Shown: piece by piece, positions 33,108 through 44,600 of the stretch
How the letters are laid out: each line of letters begins with the position of its first letter
Numbering within the stretch: position 1 is the first letter of the stretch
Assembly: GCA_030704615.1 (NCBI GenBank)
Contig: CM060733.1
Span: 57,970,001 to 58,034,000 of the forward strand
Direction of reading: 5' to 3'
Source: Takakia lepidozioides
Lineage: Eukaryota; Streptophyta; Takakiopsida; Takakiales; Takakiaceae
Length of the DNA stretch: 64,000 nt
Notes under the pieces: model-generated
Database searches by the model: none
What the model saw: the letters and a program-made list of their open reading frames with translations, nothing else
What the model was told of the DNA's origin: nothing
Translations under genes and position numbers: made by a program

Positions 33108-33739
33108 TGTCACGGACATAGCCCAGAGGAACTTATCAGGAGTAAATACCAGAAGTTACCAAGTTACCATATTATCGGAAGTTACCATGAGTTACCGTGA
33201 TTTACCATTACTTACCAAGTTACCGGGAGTTTACCAAATTACCAAGAGTAACTTGATAAACTACTCAGGAAGCTTCCTTTGGAGGAAACTTCTCCATCAA
33301 GATACCTCATTTGTTTAAGGAAGCTTCTCCATCAAGAAACCTTTGTTTAATCTTGGAAACTTCTCCAGCAAGCAACCTCCATAGGAGAAACTTCTTAAGG
33401 AAGCTTCTTAGTAGCCAGTATATATAGGAGGCGAGACTGGACACTCTTCAGTCTCGCCAACACCAGTTCAAGCTACTCTTGTTTCCAATTCCCAGTACTC
33501 CAGTCCAGTTCTCAGTACCCTAGCCCAGTTTCCAGTATCTGGTACTCTAGTCCAGTTTCCAGCATTCCAGTATTCAAGTCGTGTTCCAATATCTTGTACT
33601 CTTGTTCATTGTTATAAAGATCGTCTTGATTCCTATCTACTCATCGTGCATTCGGCCACGCCGACCTTGACTTCTTGTCTAGTCTTGTACCTTTAGTCTG
33701 ATATCTTGTTTGTGTTCAGCCATGTTCTCGTCCTTGACA
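33108..33739 (+). repeat. 3' LTR of the chromovirus
   Basis: It begins TGTCACGG after a purine-rich AAAGGAGTGGGTGA tract and ends CTTGACA. It matches the solo LTR at 6,640-7,237 and carries a TATA-like GTATATATAGG at 33,418-33,428. LINE-B sequence resumes immediately after it. Confidence 0.92.
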
Positions 33740-36700
33740 GTATGAGGGTATCAGTGTCAATATGAAAGGAGTAACCTTCCATGGAATGGTCTGTAGTGGA
33801 AACCACAAAGAGGATAGTAAGTGTGTTGGAGATGATAACTAGAGTCCAGTAATTGGAGGAGGGGCTTGAGGGTCCCGCCATGAGATTGTCAATCCAAAGG
33901 GGTGGGATGTTTTGGATAATGAAATTGTAACTGTGATTCGCTTTGATTTTTCCGACTATGGTAGTGGTTGTGTCTTCCAAATGTCTCTTAGTTTACTGAT
34001 CTTCTTAGAGTCCCAGCCTGCCCATTTTTTGGCCTCCTGCCTTTGGATTGGGGTGGTAATTAGGAATAGTGATTGTCTGAGGGTTTGGAAGTAAGATATG
34101 GGCTCCGCTTTTGCTAGAAATGGTCTCAGTTGTGACCAAGCTTGCTAGATGGCCGTCCATAAAGGGGTCCTGTTGTCTTGTGTTTAAACCCGTTGACTAT
34201 CCATCTGTAAGATGGCTGCCATGAGACAGATTTGAGGGGGGATGCCATGACTATGTTGTCTGCAACTAAGAATTTCCACTAGCCCCCCTCAGGGCCTAAG
34301 AATCGCGGGATCCATTTGCCCACAAGGGCTGTGATCTGTTTGTCCAAGTCAATGATGCCAAGACCCTTTTTTTTTTTGGGAGACATATCTGTTTCCACGA
34401 GACCTGCGGGCGTTTTTTTTCATTATGGTTGGCTGCCCCCCTTATGTAGTTCCTCAATAGTTTTTTTTGCTTCTTTGATGTTGGACGAGGCAGGTCGCCA
34501 GGATGCAGCGAAGAACCATAGACCTGATGACATGATCTGGTTGGTTGTCAAGGCCTTGCCTGTAATGGATAGGAAGTAAGAGCCCCAGTATGTCAACTTT
34601 GTCTTAAGCTTCACTATTGTGGGCTGAAAACGTTGCTGGTCTGTGAGATTAATGCCTTATGTGTACCCTAGGAGTGTGGTAGTTTCACCTGGCTTAAGCC
34701 ATCGCAATCCTTTGTCCAGTCCCCATGTTGGCTGGTTCCCAATCTGGGATTTCGAGGTGTCCCCCACTAGTAAGGCACATGTCTTACCCCAGTTGACTTT
34801 AAATCCAGATGCTTGGCAAAAAGTTTCCAGGGTTTGTGTTGTGTTGTCTAGGTTGATGGGGGAGGCTTGAAGCGCGAGAAATGTATCGTCCACGAACATG
34901 GCACTACAACAGATCGCAGTATTTATGACTGTATATATGACTATTCTGCAGTCATAAACGGTACATATAACTTCTATGACTATAAGTTGTGCAAACCAAG
35001 TGAATACAATGAGTACATGATGGTACGGTCCGGATGACTACAGTCAGATAAACCAAGTGATATCTCTCACTGCAGTCATATATACCATACTGCAGTCGCC
35101 GCTGCCGCGCCACGTGGCGAGGCGCAATTGATTTTATTTTTTTCAAAAACATTAAAAAAAAATCAAATGCCGCGTCGTACCACGTTGTGCCACGTGGCAT
35201 AATACATTTAATAATTTAAAAAAAAAACCACATGGCAGCCCATCTAAGGTGCCACATGCTATCCCTAGCTCGCCTACTAAGCCTAGGGCCATCTTATCCA
35301 TTTGATTGTACTTAGAGGAGTTTGAACCTCCAACCTCTTTACTATAAGAGTTATAGTTCACTACCTGCTAACCAATACACCCATTAGTCATTTATGTGAT
35401 CATATGGTGTTTTAATTGTATTATACACACCAAATTACAAAATCCCCAGTAGTCATCATGACTATGTAACCTCATCCATGTACATTGTAGTCATGGAAAT
35501 GATTATCAATGGTGAGCTAAATCTGGTCAATTGTCGTTGACCAGCCTTCCGCCTATTTCGGAGCCATGTAGTCATACAGACGACTACTTAGATAGTCGTT
35601 TATATGACTACAGTTGTATGAACGATTGCGGGAGGTCAATTTCATATAAAAACATGGTACAATCATGGTCAAAGTCAAGAAAACCATGACTACCACGGTT
35701 TGGCAGTCATAATTACCGCGATCTGTTGTAGTGTGGATTCTTTGATTTGTATGGGTTGTCTAGTGATGTGGTTGAATGTTTGTAGGCCGTGTATACTCTG
35801 ATTGGTTTGTAGCATGTGACCCAGTGTGTCAGCAGCTATGATGAAAATGAAAGGGGAGAGCGGACAGCCCTGGCGCACCGATCTGCGAAGGGAGAAAGCT
35901 TTGGAGAGGTGACCGTTGACTAGAACCCTACTTGAGGCACCAAACATGAGAGTCTTTACCCATTTGCATAATCCCTGGGGTATGCCTATCTTTTGCAGGG
36001 CTCCCATTAAAGAAAGGCCATTCAATCCTGTCAAAAGCTTTTTCGAAGTCTAGAAGCAGGAGCGTTATGGCCTGGCTAGTTTTCTTGGCATAGTGGGGTA
36101 TTTCCTGGGCAAGCAAAAGATTGTCTAGGATGTACCTTCCCTTAATGAATCCTGTCTGACATGGTCTAATAATAGTTGGCAAGAAAGGCTGGAGGCGTCT
36201 TGCTAAGGCTTTTGCTATTATTTTGTATGCCACAACAGGCCTGGGCCTGTAATTGGCAATACTAGTTCTGTCCCCCTTTTTGAAGAGGAGGATGATGATT
36301 CCTTGTGTCATATGTGGAGGCATTTTGCTGTTGCTGGAAGATCTGATTTGCCATTTCAGTGAAATATTTGGATATGTGTTTCCACAGGGACTTGTAGAAC
36401 TCTGACGACATCTCATCTAGGCCCGGAGACTTACCATTGTGGAGCTTTGAAAGCGCATCTTCAAGCTCTAGGTCGGTGAAGGGGCCTTCCAGAACATCCG
36501 CCATGCTTGGAGTGAGCAGGTTTGGGGTCTGCGAGAGGCAGTGCTGTTGGGTGGCAGTCAGGGTGAGAATTGCTGGTCACTATGAAATAGGGATTGAAAG
36601 TGAGAGAAGGCTAAGCTGGTCATGGCTTTTGGGGAGGAAGTGGTAATCCTAGAGGTGTGATCTTTAAGGCTGGTGATGTTTTGCGCAGCTCTTTTCTGTC

Positions 36701-37428
36701 TGGTTTTGTTGAAAAATTACTTGGTCATCTTTTCTCCCCGAGTTGCCCAATTAATTCCTGCCTGCAGTTTGAGTTTATCATCTCTAAGGTTTTTGTACAC
36801 TTCCATGTTAACTTTAGCTTCCATGTATGTATTGAAGGTGGCTTCATCGCAGTGAGGGCTTTCCATTCTAATTTGACAGACCCTAAGACATTTAGTTAGG
36901 GCTTTGATTTTGAGCTTCCTGGCTTCCGAGATGTCTCTGCTTAGAGATTGACTGGCTATCGCAGTGGCTTTAACTTGGCTTGAAATCTTATAATGGGATC
37001 TCTGATGTCGGTACCCTCTTGAGACCAGACTATTTGTAAACCTTCTTTGAAGGCCGGGATTCCCAGTAGGGATGCGTTCATCCTTCAGCCCATACTGCTT
37101 CGGAAGTGATGAGTGGTTGGATAGCTTGCGTAAATAGGATGGCCGTACCTCCTCTTGATCCCATGGAGGTTAGGGCCCAGTGAGCCAAGGCTTTTGGCCA
37201 GAGGTGGTCTGACAGGTTATCTATTTTTTGTTGGTCTTGTTTGTGCTCTTGAAGTAAAATTATCGTTTGCTGATTCAAAAGTGGTGCGAGCCAGGTTGAA
37301 AGCCGGACTCTTTTTAAGGAGCTGGGATCATATCCCAGACCCCTTACGTTCCAGGATTTGATATTAATCAACATGAGGGTGCCATAAGGGGCTGAGACCA
37401 GGGGTCTCCATTGATGGCCCGTTGACAA
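33740..37428 (-). pseudogene. LINE-B ORF2 (endonuclease fragment and reverse transcriptase)
   Basis: The endonuclease start is clear (KSWNVRGLG, LLQEHK, RGGTAILF; 37,428-37,080), but the middle, including the GDFN region, appears deleted. RT follows in broken frames: NYRP near 36,270, GFIKGRYILDNLLLAQE, LLDFEKAFDRIEW, VRQGCPLSPF (35,880-35,910), then, after the CACTA insertion, the catalytic FVDD at about 34,890 and GFKVNWGKT. It is inactive because of the insertion, stops and frameshifts. Confidence 0.85.
34902..35733. mobile_element. Non-autonomous CACTA (EnSpm) element, 832 bp
   Basis: The ends are CACTACAACAGATCGC and its inverse GCGATCTGTTGTAGTG; similarity extends to about 29 bp with two mismatches. 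The 3 bp target duplication TGG is present on both sides (34,899-34,901 and 35,734-35,736). The interior is AT-rich, lacks a transposase and has many AGTCAT/ATGACT subterminal motifs in both orientations, typical of CACTA transposase binding regions. Confidence 0.92.
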
Positions 37429-37799
37429 AGAATTTTACCCTTTTGTCGAAGGGAAGGAGAGATTTTGTCCATGTCAGATTCGGGGGAAGGGTTAAAGAGT
37501 GTTTACCGATTTGAGCCATGACTACCAATGGAGGGGTTTTCCATTGAGCTAGGTTGTGGTTGCAGGTGAAGGTGAATTGGGATTGGTCTGGGGTGAGTCT
37601 GGTTATGGAATGTATGGTAACCTTTTCTAGAGATAACATCTGAGCTATTCTGTGGTTCAATATTCTATCTATTTCCAGAACTGGATGCCACACATCGTTT
37701 TGTGGTTGGGTATAAAGGAGGAAAACCAAGGGGATAGATTGCCTTTTCGTCTTTGAACTAGGTCGCTTTTGGTCATTCCTGCAAAGCAACCAGCATCTT

Positions 37800-40080
37800 T
37801 TGCTGTCTCGAAGAATAGGCTGGAAAATGAAACATGGGGTGGGTTTTAATCGTACCTGGAGTGAATTGATGACTGGGGGGGGGGGGGGGGGGAGGGTGGT
37901 ACATTTGCTTCAGGGACTGCCGGGGGTAGAATTTCAGCTGCTGTCGGCTCTTCTTCCACCGTTGGAGGTTGTTCTTGAGTGATCACTTCCCTTGGCGCCG
38001 AGACACTTGATGATGAAGAAGTTGAATCCATCGGTGGAGGGCGTTCACCATTGATGTAGTCCGTGGTCCGCTGAAGTTCCATTCGGTGATTTTCCTCTTC
38101 CCTGTCTTGTTCCAGGCGTCTCTCCAAGAGCATGAAGGCATTCCTGAGGGAGTCCCTGGTTCTGATTTGCAGCCCACCAGTGCCCCAGGCTCGAGACATA
38201 ATAGCCTCATTGACCCAAAATTGCTCCTTTGGTGCGGGTGCTTGATAGATGTCTGCCTCTTCCATGAGGGCCAAGACTTGCGTTGATGGTTTGGAGGTTA
38301 AACACGGGTGATCTTCCCTGCATGCTCCCCATGTGATGTTGGTTGCGGCTGAGAGGTGGTAGTGTTGAAAGTGGTTGGTGAAAAAATCGTATGTTTTTCT
38401 TTTTACGATAAGGTCTGGGTTGCTGCCTTTTGGGCAGGTTTGCATGAAGGATCTGATGTCCGAGGATGTTACCCACATGGATTCCAGACATTCTGGGTTT
38501 CCGAAGGTCATTATGAAGGATGGAAGAACTCTGTTTTTGAAGATTAAAGGTGTCACACAGGAGGCCTTGGGCTCATTGTCGGAGATCAGTTTTGAGCAAC
38601 CTGCGAGAGCCAGCTTGGGGAAAGTTTGTAGTTGGAGACATATCCTTGCCAATACAGGGTTACTGGCAATCCCGGAGACAAAAAACTGGCCTGTTTCTCC
38701 TTGCACCAAATGTGGTTTGAGTACCCTGTTGTAGTTTCCAAGGGGAGAGTCCTTTTCCTTTGTAGGTTGCTGTTTAGTGTGTCCCTGCCTTGATCGAGGG
38801 ATTTCAGCTTCCAGCTGCATTGGGTTTGACCCCCTCTTGGCATGATTTGGTGGTGGATTCAGCTTAAATGGGTCCTCCATGTCTGTGTTAACCTGGATCC
38901 TAGTTTTGGCCCTTTGGATGGGTCTACCTGTACTCGGTGATAACTGTACCGGTGATTGGCCTTCTTCCTGTGGACGGGAAGGAGTCGAGTTCCCCTGCTT
39001 ATATGATCTTTTCCTTTTCCCTGTGGACAATTAGCTTTAATGTGGCCTTGCATGCCACAGTTAAAGTATGCTAATGAAGTAGTGTCTTCAACCAGTCTTG
39101 TAGTAAAATAGTTGCCTTCCTCGTCAATGGGGAGGCGCACAAAGTTCGGGAGAGTGTCCTCGTTAGGCATTAACAAGACCATCTTAGGGAAACCACAATC
39201 ATTGAGCCTTGAAGCAATGGTAGCTGACTTCCATGCTGGATTTTGCCTTTTAAGTTCTGTATCCATGTGTGGATCAAATACTCCAATGCATCCATCTGGC
39301 AAATTCATAAGATACTGATAAGGAATAAATGGAAGTGAAACTATCCGTGGCCCCCACAACTTATCATTCTTGTGTCCCATTTTTGAGGACCAAGGAAATA
39401 TGTTTACATTGAATCTGTGGACATGGGGGTTGAAGTTGAGGGCTTTGGCTGCAGTTTCTTGAGTTTCAAATTGAATAGAGAAGAAGCCCCTGCCCCTTGC
39501 ATGGCAGGATTGCTGCTTTAAGTCACCTGAACCCCCCATGTATCTGACTGCCCAGTCTCTCACAAAGGATCTACTAACATTTTTTCCGGGGAAGTGTACC
39601 AAAATTCCGAGATCTTCCATGCTTGAGGTCATTTTGCGAAGATCTGCCATGTCCATGGGGATGAGAGGGTAGTCTCCCTGGAGCGCCTCATGTGTGGATA
39701 GAGGGTCTGAAAGGTCATTTGTGATGTCTGGGTCCTGTGAATGTCCTTCTAGCAGCTCTGGGTTTGATACTGGGCTTCAATTCTGCAGGTAGACTCGCGT
39801 GTTTGCTGTCGCATTGGGAAGGGGGTTCGGATGCTGCCTCTGCTGACCTTCGTGACCTTCCCCGCTGTTGTCCGTCCAGGGTGTAAGTCGATCCCTGGGT
39901 TGCCAAATGGCTGTGCTTTCATGAACATTGCGACCCCTTGATTGTGCCTGGTGGGCTTGGAAGTATTCTGTACCCGAGGATGGAAGAGGGCGCTGCTGAT
40001 GTCGTGGTTGTATCCGTGGCTGACCTCTCCCTCTGCCAAAGCTGTGACCGCGAGAGTGGAAAAAGGAGTTGGGAGTCATT
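37800..40080 (-). pseudogene. LINE-B ORF1 (RNA-binding/nucleocapsid-like)
   Basis: Frames at 40,100-39,715 give an Arg/Gly- and Gln-rich start (MTPNSFFHSRGHSFGRGRGQ). The frame at 39,656-38,859 contains GILVHFPGKNVSRSFVRD, FNVNIFPWSSKM, FPKMVLLMPN and a zinc knuckle in which the first Cys is lost (YFNCGMQGHIKANC). The frame at 39,030-37,846 carries the FPKLALAGCSKL region and a helical segment, and ends in a poly-Pro tract encoded by an 18-19 bp G run near 37,875. Multiple frame changes show decay. Confidence 0.78.
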
Positions 40081-40640
40081 GTACCGGCTGAGGAAAGCAA
40101 GTGCTAGAGACACTCGGAGCTGGAATGGAGCAACGGAGCGAAACGGGTCTACAGTCTATCCGATCACTATGCTTTCAAGACTAAGCAAACCTTCACACTG
40201 AGAGTTTACCAGGGGTGCTGGGCGTTGGCTGTGGCAATGAGAAGGCAGTTGCGCGGGAGAGCTAAGCTTAGTTGTTGGGGGGGCCATGAATCGTAATGAG
40301 ATGACAGTGAACTTTGATCGAGATCATAAATGGTGACGGCCGTCAGCCAAAGGCCTGATCTTCCCAAGATGAAAATAGAATGAAAATAACCAGTTAGTAC
40401 TTACTCAGGATGAAGGAGTGATGAAGCTCCGAGGGGTTTTTGGGGTGAGTTTGGTCAGGGAATAAAGATTTGCTTGGGTTCAAAACCCGTTGCCTGTATG
40501 TCTGAAGCCCTTAAGCATCTGATGCCTTCTTCGAAAACTTGAAAATCCCTGTTTGGGCTTAGCCGTAGGTGGAGGAGAGAGACGAAAAGACCGTTGTGGT
40601 CGGCTCTCCTCTCACCGCAGATCGCGGAGCTCCCTGGCAC

Positions 40641-43600
40641 CCGATTTTTGTTATAATTTTCCTAATGACGTGAAATGGCGCTATCGTTTTTAAACACTCC
40701 GATCTGAAGTCTCAGGAATTGTTGAACGACATCTGGACCTTCACTGTCATTGCAACTGGTTGAGAACTGGCTTGAGAAATGCTTGTACCCTGTACTGTGT
40801 ACCAAAATATCTCACATTTCAGAATCTTATATGATATTGCTGTGAAGGAGGGAGACAATGTGTAAGTAGAGAGACTTGCAGGTCTTCTCTCGACGCGCTT
40901 GAAGAAAAATCGATCTTTCAGATCTACCCAATGTACAAAGTCTGCTCTGCTCTGCGCCTCCCAAATGTTGACTTTTTCGTGAGCTATCTCTGGAAACAAT
41001 TAGTCAAAGCTCAGACATTGCTTGCTCTTGAGAAAACACTAGGTGCGATGAGAGACCCAAAAAATTAGGGCTTAGGATGGAAGACCGCGCTGGACTTGGG
41101 AATTGAAGAGAGCACTAGGTGTTGCGAGGCTCTTCTTGCAATCATGGTTCCTCTCTCTTTGCATCCTTGACCGATGGTTTGTCTCTCCTCGTTCTCTCTC
41201 TCTCTCAAACATTGATCTTGCATGCAGGCCAGCTTAAATTAAGTGCATGAACTCATCGTCATAGAAGGACGAGTTGCACTGGATGGATTCTGTGTTGTTT
41301 CCTAACCTTGAACAACCCTAAATCGCATTGACTGTTCAACTGCCCTCTATTACCGACCCGATCAAAGGTGCTTAGCTCAGGTCGGAGGCCCTTAGTCTAT
41401 CTCTGTGTGCTGTCTCTGAAGACTGGAGTGCCAACATTTCTCGAGTAGGGACCGGCATAAGTTCTGTGATTGGCAGCCAAGATGAACACCAAGATTTTCA
41501 ACATAACGAGGTTGGAATGAACCCCTCAGCTTCTGAATGCCGTGCATTCTAGAGTCACCATTTGATCGTACAACAGTAGGTTGAAAATAAAGTTATTAAG
41601 TGGATGACATGTCTGCGTCTAAGTACTGGGAAAGCAAACTTCAGATTCATACTTCACTCCCTTAATGTGTCCTTTGCAACGCCAATGTTCTGCTTACAGA
41701 AGGTCCTAGTCCAGAGAGATGGTACTTGTATTCAGAAAGGAAGATGACCAAGCACTTGGTCTTCGATGTTGTGACTGCTGCCTTCTGGATACCCTGAGGA
41801 CGTATTGCAGTATGCTTGAATGTTCATGGATGCCTTTACCAGTCATTATGAAAGGAGACGACGATATGCAAATCACCTCAGTCCTGATAGGCATGTAAGT
41901 ACATGAGTGCTAGCAGGGTGGTGGCATGCGAGAAACTTCACCTTTCTGAAGACGAGTCATATATTTCGAACAGCACTTCAAGATACTGTTGCAAAAGTCA
42001 GTGAGTTTGTTTCGCAGAGAGACAATGGAGGAAATGAAGAGGCCATCAAAGTTCAAGTTTGTGTACTTTGCGGTAGTCTTCTACATTTTTTGCATCGCAA
42101 TCCTAAGCTCAGTTTCTGTCTATTGAGACTTTGCAGTTGGTCTTTTGAAACGCTCAAATGCCTTCCGCCTTCCCCGTGGCGGACTGTAGGCATTATTGCC
42201 ATGGTGCTACTTACACCAAGTAAGGATTTTCACTAACTCCTGCAACCCCTGTCATGCTTCCATCTTCGCAAATTTCCGACTTTGTTTTTCTGGAAATGGG
42301 ACTGAACTGAACGACTGAACGCCCAGAAACTTCATAAAACAAGGAAAAATAAGATTATACTTGAGTGTGAAATGCAGATGAGAGTGCCGCGAGAAGCTTC
42401 ACTCTCCTGCTGTCGGAACATTTGCGAAACACCCGCCAGGCCTTCCTTGCCTCAGACAAAACGTCTGAATGTACCTCCAAATCGAACCAGAATGGAAATT
42501 GAGCAGGAAAATGAGAGATCCGAGGGACTGAATGCCTCCCAGTTTACATAGCAAGCTTTGGCAAGCACTGTGGTGGCGAAGGAGCAGAATATAAGGCAAT
42601 GCTCAATGAACCAGATTGCAGTGCATGACAGAGAGCACAAGAAGGCTGAACGTAGGAAATAACGTCATCAATAGGCAGAAATCTATATGGGTCAATTTCC
42701 ACAAGAAGCCACATTTAGAGTTCAAGAGTACGGGGGTCTGAGAAGAGAATAGCCAAGCTTGACAGAACATCCAAAAAAAGGTGTGTGCTTTTTGGACATC
42801 CACAACCATTATCCCGGATCGAGCTGGAGATGACAGATCGGGCAGAAAGGAACCAACGAAAAATTTCCCTTGGTGGTGATGGATTTCAGTGGGCGGAGTG
42901 GGATCAATGGCTGTGACCAAGCAGAAGACTCTGATAGCAAACAAGTCTTCCTCAAGGAAAGTAGTCCTGAAGAGTGCAAAGAGAGGTCCTGAAGGATGAA
43001 CCTTGAATCCCCAGCCATGAAGGGAAGCAGAATCTCAAAATGTAGCATGGAATGCTGTAAGTAGCGGACCTCGAGAATGACCTAGCCAGACAAGAAGGGG
43101 TTGCAGGTTAAATGGGAGAGTAGACGCCCAATCCACGATGCAGGCAAATTGCTTGTGACCATGTCCCAACCAGCCCTAGCTCTTCGACTCGGCAAAGAGG
43201 GAGGTAGCAATTTCCAACGGGAGAAGAGCACATGTGAGTGTACATCAGGTAACCAGAGCAAGCCAAGCTCCTAGCTAGTTGTCAAATTGCATGTTCTAAA
43301 GTGCCTTGTAACCCCAGTTGACCACAGAACTCTTGGGGACATGGACCTCAGTAATCTAGGGTAGGGTGCCCTCTCCTGTCCAAATCAGTAAGACTTAATA
43401 TAAGCATGGCCTAGGTCAACCTCTCCAGAGTGTGCACACCAAAAAAGGCATTTATGAGATGCATTAACAGGGGCTTCCTGGAGGTCACACCTAATAATGA
43501 AACCAGTACTTTCTTGTGCTGTCTTCTGACATTGAGAGTGAAGTGATGAAAATTTAAAACAGAAGCAGGATGGAACAACCTGGGGGACAAGTGGTGTACG

Positions 43601-44104
43601 AAAGAGAACGCGTGTCTATGATCACAAGGCAACACATGTGTAAAGAATCTGGCATCAGATCACATAGAGATTGTCTTTCCAAGGTTGTACATATACAAAG
43701 ATCACCCCAGCACAGAACAACTCCCCTAGCACTCTTTCCATGCAGGAATGTAAGAACTATCTCTCTTCTTCAAGACAACTGTGAAATCCAATGACAGCCA
43801 CGTGTCACATCTGTTGCCAAATTAGGAGGAGCTAAGGCAGCAGTGTAGGCGTCCATTTTTGTTTCCACCCTGTACCCCAACAGTTAATTCCTGTAATCAG
43901 ATTGTTGTTCGTTGTGTGGGGCATATCACAATTTCAGATGTAGTTTCCATCTCGCGTTGGGTAGACCCCACAATTGGCTCTTGCAGCTGTTGATATGCAG
44001 CAGGAAATGCCCTAAAAATGCATATCACAGTCAATTATCCCGGGAATGGTGAGCAAACAATGCAGCAGCATTGTTTTAATGAATGAAGCAAGACACAGAC
44101 ACCT
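40641..44104. other. Intergenic; no gene recognised
   Basis: Several open frames of 60-115 codons exist on both strands, for example minus 42,603-42,944, but none shows a domain, a signal or a splice pattern I can defend. Confidence 0.4.
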
Positions 44105-44480
44105 TACATCATTTCACCAGTACTCGCTACAAGGACGAACTCCATCAAAGAAAGTGCTTACCATCCAGTACATCGCCCAACAATCATTGAAATGAACTTT
44201 GTGGCATGTGGAAGTCATTATGCACCTGAAGGTTCTTCACGACCTGAAGAGGCATCCGTGGGGCCATGCAGATCAACCCAAAAGCAAGCTTCTCACTGTG
44301 GTGCCCAAGAGATCACTCTTTTTGCTTCTTCTGCAGCCATTGCCGAGCTCATGCAGCAGAGACATGGTCACTTCTTGAGACATATGAATTTCATCATCTT
44401 TCTTGTTTTTGTGGTTTAGTTCCATCTGCCAGCTGCGGCATGAATAGGCGATAGCAACACTACTTTTGCATATGCTCATA
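44105..44480 (-). pseudogene. PPR DYW-tail pseudogene (partial duplicate of the neighbouring gene)
   Basis: On the minus strand this stretch parallels the 3' end of the PPR gene at 44,601-45,100, including the C-terminal TACTCGCTACAA...GAACTCCATC segment, the KLAIAF-like region and the block around GCCAGCTGCGGCAT. It has internal deletions and frame changes. The 3' flanks also match: both copies share GTGAATGAAGCAAGA-like sequence downstream of the stop. Confidence 0.75.
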
Positions 44481-44600
44481 TATGCATAGATAATTGATGG
44501 CCAACACTTGCCAACTCTTCAGGGGACTGGTGGGTGAACCAAGCAGCTGCATAGTTTTAGTGAATGAAGCAAGAAACTCGCACCCAAGGAAGACATTATT

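Larger units (their letters stand above)
33740..40640 (-). mobile_element. LINE-B (second plant L1-like LINE), 3' truncated by the chromovirus
   Basis: A minus-strand LINE related to LINE-A but clearly diverged. ORF1 spans about 40,080-37,800 and ORF2 about 37,430-33,740. The zf-RVT region is missing because the chromovirus LTR begins there. A CACTA element interrupts RT at 34,902-35,733. The 5' end is placed near 40,640 from similarity to the start of LINE-A. Confidence 0.88.
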
